Source: Granulicatella elegans
GTDB lineage: Bacteria > Bacillota > Bacilli > Lactobacillales > Aerococcaceae
Assembly: GCF_020735385.1 (NCBI RefSeq)
Contig: NZ_CP085953.1
Location: forward strand, 1,054,001-1,118,000
Length of the DNA: 64,000 nt
Direction: 5' to 3'
Shown in pieces: positions 34,977-43,169 of the stretch (position 1 is its first letter; every line of letters starts with the position of its first letter). The position numbers and the translations under genes are program-made. The notes under the pieces are model-generated. The model was not told the origin of the DNA. It made no database searches and saw only the letters and a list, made by a program, of their open reading frames with translations.

Positions 34977-34994
34977 TTTTTTTCGTATCTATAG
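34977..34994 (+). promoter_or_regulatory. Candidate competence promoter motif upstream of comEA
   Basis: A seven-T run followed by CGTATCTATAG, 26 bases (from C of CGTAT) before the comEA ATG. Nearly the same string stands 25 bases before comFA (58421-58437). It resembles the T-rich plus CGAATA layout of competence-sigma (cin/com) boxes. Inferred from two copies only. Confidence 0.45.
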
Positions 34995-35009
34995 TTAGAG
35001 GAGGGAAAA

Positions 35010-35672
35010 ATGATGTTTTATTTTTTAATGCAAGTGAAGCGTTTATTGATGGAATATAAAAAAGTTCTGTCAATTATTGGTGGCGTATTAGCAGTTATCG
35101 TTATTATCCTTGTAGGAAGAGGGATGATGGCTTCCCCTACAAAAGAAAAAGTAATGGTAACGAATGCTGTGAATACAACAAGAGTGGAAGAAACAACTAC
35201 GATGATGCCACAAAATTGTTATGTGGATATTAAAGGGGAAGTTCTTCGACCTGGAGTGTATGAATTTTCTTGTGAGAGTCGTATACAAGAAGTGGTTAAA
35301 AAGGCAGGAGGTTTTACGGAGGAGGCAGATGAAACAAAAATTAATTTAGCACAAAAAATTACCGATCAAATGCAAATTATTGTGCCTAATTTACATTCCA
35401 AACAAGAAGGTGGAGTGACAGAGGAAAATTCTGGAAAGGGAAACTCGTCTAATACGACTCCATCTAATTCAAAACAAGGAACGGTCAATATTAATACAGC
35501 AACTTTGGAAGAATTACAAACCATAAAAGGAATCGGAAAGAAAAAAGCCGAAGCCATTTTACAATATCGAAAAGAACATGGAGCCTTTCGCACAAAGGAA
35601 GATCTATTACAAGTGAAAGGAATTGGAAAGAAAGCTTTAGAAGCGATTGAAAGCCAAGTGACTTTCCAATGA
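35010..35672 (+). CDS. comEA: Competence protein ComEA
   Basis: A membrane-anchored DNA receptor for transformation. The 220-residue protein has one N-terminal membrane segment (about 20-38), an SLBB domain (CYVDIKGEVLRPGVYEF, typical of ComEA), a Gly/Ser/Asn-rich linker, and a C-terminal tandem helix-hairpin-helix DNA-binding domain (NINTATLEELQTIKGIGKKKAE and DLLQVKGIGKKALE). GAGGAGGG precedes adjacent ATGs at 35010 and 35013. The stop overlaps the ATG of comEC by four bases. Confidence 0.93.
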   Translation: MMFYFLMQVKRLLMEYKKVLSIIGGVLAVIVIILVGRGMMASPTKEKVMVTNAVNTTRVEETTTMMPQNCYVDIKGEVLRPGVYEFSCESRIQEVVKKAGGFTEEADETKINLAQKITDQMQIIVPNLHSKQEGGVTEENSGKGNSSNTTPSNSKQGTVNINTATLEELQTIKGIGKKKAEAILQYRKEHGAFRTKEDLLQVKGIGKKALEAIESQVTFQ

Positions 35673-37915
35673 AGAAGTGGATTTGGATAACAGTCTTAGA
35701 AATTATTTTAGGAAGTTTAATCTTTTTTGAGTCTTCATTTTTTCTAAAAGGGATTTATGTTTTGATAGGAATATGGACATTTATCATTCATTTTCAATCT
35801 AAACAACAGATGTTCTGGGTCTTTATTTTACTTATTTTTGTTGGATTACGTTCTTATCAAGTCTATCATTCTACAGTTATTCTTGAAGGTGAGTTGTCTG
35901 GAATTATCAGATTAAATCGAGATGATTTGAAAATTAATGGAGACTTTGTAACAGGAATTGCTGAATTAGAGTTAACTTCTTCTAACCATAAAGTGTTATT
36001 CCAATATAAAATGCGTTCAGAAAAAGAGAGAGCTTTATTTGAAGAGGAGGAAGCAAATCTCACTTTATCCGTAATAGGGAAGAGTAAGCCTGTGAATGAA
36101 CCTAAAAATAGAGGGGATTTTAATGCACCAAGTTATTATCGGAGCATTGGGATTTTGCGTGTGTTTGAAGTCAGAGGATTTAAACAAATGGCAAATAATC
36201 CTTCATGGATGTCACTATTTCAAAATTGGCGTAGAAAATTTTATTTAAAAATCAATGCTAAGCCAGAAAGTTTTGTTCGTACCTATGCTTTATTATTACT
36301 GTTTGGAAAAACGAAAGATGCGGATGCGACAGTGATTCAACATTATAAGAGATTGGGCATCATGCATGTGTTAGCCATTTCAGGGCTTCATATTACATTA
36401 TTGATTCATTTGCTTGAAAAAGTATTATGGAAATGGAAAATTTCTCGAGAAACAAGTGTTGCTGTTATCATCATTGGATTAGTCATTTATGGCTACTTCA
36501 TACATTGGAATATTAGCGGTACACGAGCCATTTTGATGTATATTTTAGCGCAAATGTCTAAAAAGTTTCATTGGAAACTGACAACAGCGGATTGTTTGGG
36601 AATCATATTTTTGCTGTCACTGTTTTATCGCACCAGTATCATTGAAAATGTAGCTTTTCAACTAAGTTATGGATTAACAGCTATTTTATTATTGACGAGT
36701 TATTTTGTCGAACATAATCTTCAAGGGAAATGGAAGAAAACAATTTGTATTGCTTTTTTGACCCCTATGATTGCCTTGCCATTGATTTGTCACTATTTTT
36801 TCACGTGGAATATTTTAAGTGTGTTATTAGCTGGGTTAGTGGTTTTGTTATTTGAAAGCATTCTTATTCCAGGAATTTTGCTCTATGCTTTGGCAGTAGT
36901 GTTCAATTGGGTGTGGATTTCTAATGGTATTGTTTTCTTTTTAGATGCGTTATTAAATGGATTGAATCAAATCTTTTCTTTTTGTGAGCAATTTTTGATT
37001 TTACGATTCACATTTGGTACCTGGTCAACAGTAGCTTGGATGTTATATTGGGGTACTCTTTATGTAGCTCTTGTTTGTTATGAAAAATCTTGGTTTCGTC
37101 CTTATTCAAGTGTTGTATTTGCTTTTTGTTCTTGTATGATTGCACTTAGCATTCCTTATCATCTGCAGGAGCAAATCATCTTTTTAAGTACTGGTTCGCA
37201 AGTTTCGGTTTTGTATATTCCGAAAGGATGTAATCACGCCACATTAGTATTGAGGGGAGGAAATTCGTTCACAGAGTCTAAGGGGAATGCCTTTCGTAAA
37301 CAATCTTTTTCTAAAACTGTTACGAATAATATTTTAGTAGAAGGAATTTCTCAGTTGGATTCTATTGTACTAACGAATGCTACTGAGGACGATAGTGATG
37401 ATTTGAAAGAGTTGCTCCAAGATTTTTCAGTGAGCGAGGTAGTTGTTTCTAAACACCCTTCTGAAAAAAGAGGCTTTGGAGAATTGGACGTTTCGACACA
37501 GTATCATGAATTAGGAGAGAGACAGTTACTTTCTGGAGTGAAATGGGAATTGATTCCAGTTAATGGCAGTAAGAAAGAAGTTCAAAGTTCTATTTTTACA
37601 ATTCAGGAAGAACGAATACTCATAGTAGAAGATACGATGAAAACTTTACCCAATAAAGCGGATTTTGTTATAACTTCAAGGAAAAATGCTGAAGGGATAG
37701 CAAAAATAAATGGATTTACACAAATGCAAACGAAAAGTTTGATTTTAGAAAAAGGAAATGGGACGGTTAAATCGCATATTAGTGCACGCTTTTTAGATCA
37801 ATTAGAACAACAAATTCCAACGATATGGATATCGCAAGAAGATGGAGCAGTTCATATGATGCAAGAAAAAGGCGTACGAAAATTCCATACGATAAAAAGT
37901 CATAAAGACGAGTGA
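35669..37915 (+). CDS. comEC: DNA internalisation protein ComEC/Rec2
   Basis: The channel through which single-stranded DNA enters during transformation. The 748-residue protein has an N-terminal DUF4131/OB-like part, a competence domain with about ten membrane helices (HVLAISGLHITLLIHLLE and WNISGTRAILMYILAQMSKK are signatures), and a C-terminal region where a metallo-beta-lactamase domain is expected. In that region the HxHxDH metal site cannot be found; LTNATEDDSDDLKELL stands at the corresponding place. The nuclease-like domain is therefore probably inactive or highly divergent. Otherwise the gene is full-length and coupled to comEA. Confidence 0.88.
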   Translation: MKKWIWITVLEIILGSLIFFESSFFLKGIYVLIGIWTFIIHFQSKQQMFWVFILLIFVGLRSYQVYHSTVILEGELSGIIRLNRDDLKINGDFVTGIAELELTSSNHKVLFQYKMRSEKERALFEEEEANLTLSVIGKSKPVNEPKNRGDFNAPSYYRSIGILRVFEVRGFKQMANNPSWMSLFQNWRRKFYLKINAKPESFVRTYALLLLFGKTKDADATVIQHYKRLGIMHVLAISGLHITLLIHLLEKVLWKWKISRETSVAVIIIGLVIYGYFIHWNISGTRAILMYILAQMSKKFHWKLTTADCLGIIFLLSLFYRTSIIENVAFQLSYGLTAILLLTSYFVEHNLQGKWKKTICIAFLTPMIALPLICHYFFTWNILSVLLAGLVVLLFESILIPGILLYALAVVFNWVWISNGIVFFLDALLNGLNQIFSFCEQFLILRFTFGTWSTVAWMLYWGTLYVALVCYEKSWFRPYSSVVFAFCSCMIALSIPYHLQEQIIFLSTGSQVSVLYIPKGCNHATLVLRGGNSFTESKGNAFRKQSFSKTVTNNILVEGISQLDSIVLTNATEDDSDDLKELLQDFSVSEVVVSKHPSEKRGFGELDVSTQYHELGERQLLSGVKWELIPVNGSKKEVQSSIFTIQEERILIVEDTMKTLPNKADFVITSRKNAEGIAKINGFTQMQTKSLILEKGNGTVKSHISARFLDQLEQQIPTIWISQEDGAVHMMQEKGVRKFHTIKSHKDE

Positions 37916-37974
37916 AAGCATGGACAAAAAGAACACTTCACGATACACTAGACTAAGAGAAAGGGGAGTCATGA

Positions 37975-39006
37975 ATGGAATTTCAAAAGAAAATAGAAGA
38001 AATTAAATCGGGGAATTTATCGCCAATTTATATAGTTCAAGGAAAAGAAGATTATTTACAAAATTGGGCAAGGCAAGTATTTTTAGAATCCGTAGTGGCT
38101 CCTGAAGATCAAGAATTAAATGTTGCTCGATTTAATATGGAAGAAATTTCTGTCCAAACAGCTATTGAAGATGCAGAATCTGTCCCATTTTTTGGAGATA
38201 GACGTTTAGTGATGATTGACAAGCCGTATTTTTTAACAGGAGAAAAAGAAAAAGCAAAAATTGATCATCAACTTGAAAGGTTGCAGTTTTATTTAGAAAA
38301 TCCATTAGATTCTTCTGTTGTTGTATTTTTTGCACCTTATGAAAAGTTAGATTCTCGTAAAAAAATCGTGAAGCAATTAAAAAAAGTAGCGGTATTATTA
38401 GATGCTTCTTCTCTAGAAGAAAAAGATGTAAGAGTGATGGTTCAACATCAATTACAAGAACAGGGCGTTTCGATGGAAACTTCTGTATTACAGTTATTTT
38501 TAGAAAAATTACATTACTCTCTAACAGATGCGATGAGAGAAATTGATAAGTTAATCTTATCTGTTATAGATACAAAAGTGATTGATAGTGACTTAGTAAC
38601 AACATTAGTTCCAAAAAGTTTAGAACAAAATATTTTTGAACTAGGAGAAGCAGTCCTTCGAAAAGATAGTAAAGTGGCGATTGAAATTTATCGAGATTTA
38701 CTATTACAAAAAGAAGACCCGATTAAGATGAACGCCATTTTATTAGGGCAATTTCGATTATTGTTACAAGTGAGCTACTTACAAAAAGAAGGCTATCACG
38801 AGCCTGAAATGCAAAAGGTATTAGGGATTCACCCATACCGTATAAAACTTGCTCTAGGACAATCTAGAAAATTTTCGATTGCTTTATTAGAAGCAGCATA
38901 TCGTTCATTAGTAGAAACAGAGTATGCATTGAAAATAGGATTTGGAATGAAAGAATTGCAATTAGAAACATTTATTTTGAAGTTTTGTCAAAAGAGTGCA
39001 TCGTAG
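37975..39006 (+). CDS. holA: DNA polymerase III delta subunit
   Basis: Clamp-loader subunit that opens the beta clamp. The 343-residue protein has the expected N-terminal signature SPIYIVQGKEDYLQNWAR and DRRLVMIDKPYF, an AAA+-like fold without a functional Walker A, and a helical C-terminal collar. GGGGAG precedes the ATG. The gene follows comEC, as in many Firmicutes, and converges on rpsT. Confidence 0.9.
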   Translation: MEFQKKIEEIKSGNLSPIYIVQGKEDYLQNWARQVFLESVVAPEDQELNVARFNMEEISVQTAIEDAESVPFFGDRRLVMIDKPYFLTGEKEKAKIDHQLERLQFYLENPLDSSVVVFFAPYEKLDSRKKIVKQLKKVAVLLDASSLEEKDVRVMVQHQLQEQGVSMETSVLQLFLEKLHYSLTDAMREIDKLILSVIDTKVIDSDLVTTLVPKSLEQNIFELGEAVLRKDSKVAIEIYRDLLLQKEDPIKMNAILLGQFRLLLQVSYLQKEGYHEPEMQKVLGIHPYRIKLALGQSRKFSIALLEAAYRSLVETEYALKIGFGMKELQLETFILKFCQKSAS

Positions 39007-39031
39007 GTTGAAGTGAAAATAAAAAAGTACA

Positions 39032-39065
39032 AAAAAGGCCCGAGAATCATTTCTCAGGCTTTTTA
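39032..39065. terminator. Bidirectional terminator between holA and rpsT
   Basis: AAAAAGGCCCGAGAA and TTCTCAGGCTTTTT form a stem with one bulge around a TCAT loop, with A and T tracts on the two sides. Confidence 0.8.
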
Positions 39066-39320
39066 TTATTTGCTTAATTTTGAAGCAAGACGTGATTTGT
39101 CACGAGAAGCTTTGTTTTTGTGGATTAATCCTTTAGAAGCAGCTCCGTCGATTGCTTTGTGAGCAGCACGTAATAATTCTTCAGCATTTTCAGCACCTTC
39201 AGCTACTGCAGCTTCAAATTTTTTGATAGCAGTACGCATAGCAGAAGTTTGTGAGTTGTTTGCTAGTGTTGACTTTTTGTTTGTACGAACACGTTTGATT
39301 TGTGATGCGATATTTGGCAA
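39066..39320 (-). CDS. rpsT: 30S ribosomal protein S20
   Basis: A small basic helical protein of the 30S body that binds 16S rRNA. The 84 residues begin [16 protein letters not shown], as in other S20 proteins. I choose the TTG at 39318-39320, because family members start at this Met-Pro-Asn-Ile and GAGGGGTG sits at a good distance. The in-frame GTG at 39329 falls within that ribosome site and would add three residues. Confidence 0.94.
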   Translation of the reverse strand: MPNIASQIKRVRTNKKSTLANNSQTSAMRTAIKKFEAAVAEGAENAEELLRAAHKAIDGAASKGLIHKNKASRDKSRLASKLSK

Positions 39321-39381
39321 TGGGTTCACCCCTCTTTCTTACATTTATATAATCACTGATCAGTTGTTTCCAACAGGAATC

Positions 39382-39410
39382 ATTATACAAAAGTCCTTAT
39401 AAAAATGCAA
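39382..39410 (-). promoter_or_regulatory. Promoter of rpsT
   Basis: On the minus strand TTGCAT, a 17-base spacer and TATAAT. It gives a leader of about 55 bases before the TTG start. Confidence 0.7.
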
Positions 39411-39545
39411 GTCTTGCGATGAAATAGTACGTTTTCATGTGACATTTATTGTATAAATGTTGAGAAGGTTGAAACTATCGTTTGTAAAATCTTTACTTTT
39501 TAAATGTTTTTTTGAAATAATAAGTAAAGAAATCAGGGGTGAAAT

Positions 39546-40469
39546 ATGTATCAATATAATGGATTACCTCAATTATTAAAGCAAAAGCAATTAAATAAAT
39601 CAGATTTAACAAAAGTTCTTCATATATCTTTAAGAACAATTGCCAAAATTTCAAAAGAAGAAAAACTTTCTACAAGAGTTATTCGAAAATTTTGTGACTT
39701 TTTTGATTGTGCAGAAGAAACTCCTTATACTGTTGTTCCTAATAATCCAATTCTTAGACAGTTAAGGGAAGAAAAGGATGTTGGGATTTCTGGAGGGATT
39801 TATCATGAGCTACAAATACGGATGACTTATAACTCAAATCATATTGAGGGAAGTTGTTTAAATGAAGAACAAACGAGGCATATATTTGAAACGAATACAT
39901 TTTGCAGTCAAGACGCTGTTAGTATAGATGACATTATTGAAACGGTGAATCACTTTCGAGCAATGGATTACTGTATTGAGATTGCAGAAGAAGAGTTAAC
40001 AGAAGAAATGATTAAACAATTACACTATTTATTGAAAAGCAGAACGAAAGATGAAACACTTTCTTGGTTCAATGTTGGAGAGTACAAAACACGACCAAAT
40101 GTAGTGAGTGGAATTGAAACTTCATCTCCTAGTAATGTAGCAAATGATATGCAACAGTTATTAACAATGTATCATGAGAAAAAACAGATTACTTTTGAAG
40201 ATATTGTGGAATTTCACTTTCAATTTGAGAAAATTCATCCATTTCAAGATGGGAGTGGTCGCGTAGGAAGGCTAATTGCTTTTAAAGAATGCCTGAAACA
40301 TCAATTGATTCCTTTTATTATCGAGGATAAAAAGAAATTTTACTACTACCTAGGATTAAAAGAATTTTTAGATAATCCCAATTATTTAATGGATACTTGT
40401 TATGATGGACAAGATATGATGAATTGTCTACTGGAATATTTTCAAGTGGAGCTTCCTGTAGAACGATAA
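39546..40469 (+). CDS. Fic-domain protein with N-terminal helix-turn-helix
   Basis: A 307-residue protein that probably transfers AMP from ATP to a target protein hydroxyl. The first 65 residues look like a Cro/C1-type helix-turn-helix (LKQKQLNKSDLTKVLHISLRTIAKI). The Fic core is complete: HPFQDGSGRVGR with catalytic His231. A class II inhibitory helix precedes it, SNHIEG with Ser97 and Glu101; in this class the glutamate blocks ATP binding until released. The gene stands alone with AGGGG before its ATG. Target and trigger are unknown. It could be a self-restrained AMPylator that also binds DNA, perhaps autoregulating. Confidence 0.85.
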   Translation: MYQYNGLPQLLKQKQLNKSDLTKVLHISLRTIAKISKEEKLSTRVIRKFCDFFDCAEETPYTVVPNNPILRQLREEKDVGISGGIYHELQIRMTYNSNHIEGSCLNEEQTRHIFETNTFCSQDAVSIDDIIETVNHFRAMDYCIEIAEEELTEEMIKQLHYLLKSRTKDETLSWFNVGEYKTRPNVVSGIETSSPSNVANDMQQLLTMYHEKKQITFEDIVEFHFQFEKIHPFQDGSGRVGRLIAFKECLKHQLIPFIIEDKKKFYYYLGLKEFLDNPNYLMDTCYDGQDMMNCLLEYFQVELPVER

Positions 40470-40500
40470 TATGAATGATAGATAGATGAGCTACTCTTGT

Positions 40501-40528
40501 TTGTTTTCCACTTCGAGCATGCTATACT
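40501..40528 (+). promoter_or_regulatory. Promoter of uvrB
   Basis: TTGTTT (40501-40506), a 16-base spacer and TATACT (40523-40528) with a TG extension. I looked for a LexA/HdiR-type box and did not see a convincing one. Confidence 0.55.
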
Positions 40529-40558
40529 ATTTAGGAATAGTGAAAAAGGAGTGGAAGA

Positions 40559-42535
40559 ATGGATCATTTTGAACTACATTCTCCCTATCAACCGCAGGGA
40601 GATCAACCACAAGCGATTAAAGAATTAGTCTCTGGAATTTTAGAGGGAAAACATGAACAAACCTTATTAGGAGCAACTGGGACGGGGAAAACTTTTACGA
40701 TTGCTAATGTTATTAAAGAAGTGAATAAGCCAACGTTAGTATTAGCACACAACAAAACATTAGCAGGGCAGTTGTATGGAGAATTAAAAGAATTCTTCCC
40801 GAATAATGCTGTAGAATATTTTGTATCTTATTATGATTATTACCAACCTGAAGCCTATGTTCCTTCTAGCGATACATATATTGAAAAAGAATCTAGCGTC
40901 AATGATGAAATTGATAAATTACGCCACTCTGCAACAAGTGCTTTGCTTGAAAGAAGAGATGTTATTGTTGTGGCTTCTGTTTCATGCATTTATGGATTAG
41001 TAAATCCTGAAAATTATAGAGAGCATGTCTTATCTTTACGAGAAGGAATGGAAGTCGAACGGAATCAGTTACTCACTCGGTTAGTAGAAATGCAATTTGA
41101 GCGAAATGATATTGATTTTCGAAGAGGTAGTTTTCGTGTAAGAGGAGACATTGTAGATATTTTCCCTCCAGGTCATGATTCTTCTGCCATTCGTGTGGAA
41201 TTTTTTGGTGATGAAATTGAAGCGTTAAAAGAAATTGATGTTTTAACAGGAGAAGTAAAAGCTACCGTTGAACATGTTCCTATTTTCCCAGCCACCCACT
41301 TTGTATCGAATGAAGATGAAATTAGTCGAGCAGTTTCTACGATTAAAGCAGAATTGAAAGAACGCTTAGAAGAATTAAGAGAAAATCACCAATTATTAGA
41401 AGCACAACGATTAGAACAACGAACAAATTATGATATTGAGATGTTACTAGAAATGGGCTATTGTAATGGCATTGAAAATTATTCAAGACATATGGACGGA
41501 AGAAAACCAGGTGAAGCACCGTATACTTTATTAGACTTCTTCCCTGAAGATTCCTTATATGTTGTTGACGAATCTCACATTACAATGTCACAAATTAGAG
41601 GAATGTTTAATGGAGACCGAGCTCGTAAAGAACAGTTAATTCAATATGGATTCCGATTACCGAGTGCTTTGGATAATCGACCATTACGATTTGAAGAGTT
41701 TGAAGAAAGAATTCCACAAATGATTTATGTTTCTGCAACTCCAGGGCCTTATGAAATGGCTCATACTCCAACTGTTACCGAACAAATTATCCGACCAACA
41801 GGATTACTGGATCCATTAATTGAAGTTCGACCTATTAATGGACAAATTGATGACTTAATCCGTGAAATTCATGACCGAATTGAAAAGAATGAACGAGTAT
41901 TTATTACGACATTAACGAAGAAAATGTCAGAAGATTTAACCGATTACTTAAAAGAAGTCGGCATTCGTGTGAAATATCTTCATAGTGATATTAAAACATT
42001 AGAAAGAACAGAAATTATTCGAAATTTACGTCTAGGTGAATTTGATGTATTAGTCGGTATTAACTTATTAAGAGAAGGGTTAGATGTGCCGGAAGTATCC
42101 CTTGTTGCCATTTTAGACGCGGATAAGGAAGGATTTTTAAGAAGTGAACGTTCCTTAGTTCAAACAATTGGACGTGCCGCAAGAAATGCGAACGGACAAG
42201 TGATTATGTATGCTGATAAAATTACGGATTCTATGAAATATGCCATTGATGAAACAAATCGTCGTAGAAGTATTCAAGAAGCTTATAATAAAGAACATGG
42301 AATTATACCAAAAACGATTCATAAAAATATTCGTGATTTAATTGCGATTACTCATGCAGTTGAAAAAGAAGAAACACCTAAGACTGATTTCAAACAAATG
42401 ACTACTCAACAAAGAAGAGAAGCTATTGAAGTGATGGAATTAGAAATGCGTGCTGCAGCTAAAGACTTGAACTTTGAAAAAGCCGCCCAACTTAGAGATA
42501 TGATATTAGAGCTTCGAGCGCAATATAAACTATAG
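40559..42535 (+). CDS. uvrB: UvrABC system protein B
   Basis: The damage-verifying helicase of nucleotide excision repair. The 658-residue protein has Walker [11 protein letters not shown], the beta-hairpin [20 protein letters not shown] that clamps DNA, the DEADH-like DESH motif, helicase motifs V and VI ([39 protein letters not shown]) and a C-terminal UvrC-binding UVR motif ([20 protein letters not shown]). No uvrA follows, although uvrB-uvrA is a common order; instead an asd remnant lies downstream. Confidence 0.96.
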   Translation: MDHFELHSPYQPQGDQPQAIKELVSGILEGKHEQTLLGATGTGKTFTIANVIKEVNKPTLVLAHNKTLAGQLYGELKEFFPNNAVEYFVSYYDYYQPEAYVPSSDTYIEKESSVNDEIDKLRHSATSALLERRDVIVVASVSCIYGLVNPENYREHVLSLREGMEVERNQLLTRLVEMQFERNDIDFRRGSFRVRGDIVDIFPPGHDSSAIRVEFFGDEIEALKEIDVLTGEVKATVEHVPIFPATHFVSNEDEISRAVSTIKAELKERLEELRENHQLLEAQRLEQRTNYDIEMLLEMGYCNGIENYSRHMDGRKPGEAPYTLLDFFPEDSLYVVDESHITMSQIRGMFNGDRARKEQLIQYGFRLPSALDNRPLRFEEFEERIPQMIYVSATPGPYEMAHTPTVTEQIIRPTGLLDPLIEVRPINGQIDDLIREIHDRIEKNERVFITTLTKKMSEDLTDYLKEVGIRVKYLHSDIKTLERTEIIRNLRLGEFDVLVGINLLREGLDVPEVSLVAILDADKEGFLRSERSLVQTIGRAARNANGQVIMYADKITDSMKYAIDETNRRRSIQEAYNKEHGIIPKTIHKNIRDLIAITHAVEKEETPKTDFKQMTTQQRREAIEVMELEMRAAAKDLNFEKAAQLRDMILELRAQYKL

Positions 42536-42562
42536 GGAAAAGGATCAAAGAGAAGATTAATT

Positions 42563-42974
42563 ATGGTAAATATTGCAATTGTAGGTACAAAAATGATTCA
42601 AGAGACTCGTAAAATTTTAGGGTTAGAAGAATCAGTGGTAGTTACTGCAACTTGTGTGTGTGCCTGTTATGAATTCACATTCAGTAGAGAACAATGTCAC
42701 TTTTGAAAAAGATACGATTCCGGAAGAAATTCGTGAAATGTTATCGAAAGCTTCTGGTGTTGTAGTAGTGGATAATTCTGCTAATAATGAATATCCAACG
42801 CCTTTAATGACAACTGGTCATGATGAAGTGTTTGTTGGACGAATTCCTCGTGATATTTCTCAACTGAATAGTTTCCATATTTGGTGTTTTGGGGATAATA
42901 TTCGTAAAGGAGCAGCAAGTAATGCAGTACAAATTGCGGAGTTAATTGAACAAAATGAACTACGTAGAAAATGA
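42563..42974 (+). pseudogene. asd: Aspartate-semialdehyde dehydrogenase, decayed
   Basis: The first codons (MVNIAIVG) match the start of the NAD(P)-binding fold. They then jump to the last third of the enzyme (TKMIQETRKILGLEES...VVTATCV), with roughly 200 residues of about 355 missing, including the catalytic cysteine. A second lesion follows at the GTGTGTG run near 42653-42660: the frame shifts there, and the C-terminal part (PVMNSHSVENNVTFEK to GAASNAVQIAELIEQN) continues in another frame, as if one GT unit had been lost by slippage. The enzyme sits at the branch point to Lys/DAP, Thr and Met. With thrC also broken, the pathway appears abandoned unless another copy exists. Confidence 0.87.
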
Positions 42975-43020
42975 CTTTTCTACTTTTGGCGTGTTGTAAT
43001 GAGGGTGCGTATGAGAGTAT

Positions 43021-43092
43021 GACTTTTCTGTGGTAGCACTAGGACGAAAGCAGCCTCGCATTCGTGAGTCTTGTGTTACGATGAAAAGTCAT
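43021..43092. repeat. Dispersed hairpin repeat, copy 3
   Basis: It starts TGACTTTTCTGTGGTAGCACTAGG and ends TTACGATGAAAAGTCA, with the GCAGCCTCG core between. The ends pair (TGACTTTTC with GAAAAGTCA), and a T run follows, so it could also terminate transcription before the exporter genes. A second TGACTTTTCTAC stands at 42973, at the end of the asd remnant. Confidence 0.7.
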
Positions 43093-43169
43093 TTTTTGTA
43101 TCTTCATTTGCAATTTTATTTGAGTTTGTTACAATTTAATTGGGAAATTTTTGAATAAGGAGTAAGTTT

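Noticed and set aside
40480-40558. LexA/HdiR box at the uvrB promoter
   Set aside because: No palindrome of the CGAAC-N4-GTTCG type is present; CGAGCATGC is too short.
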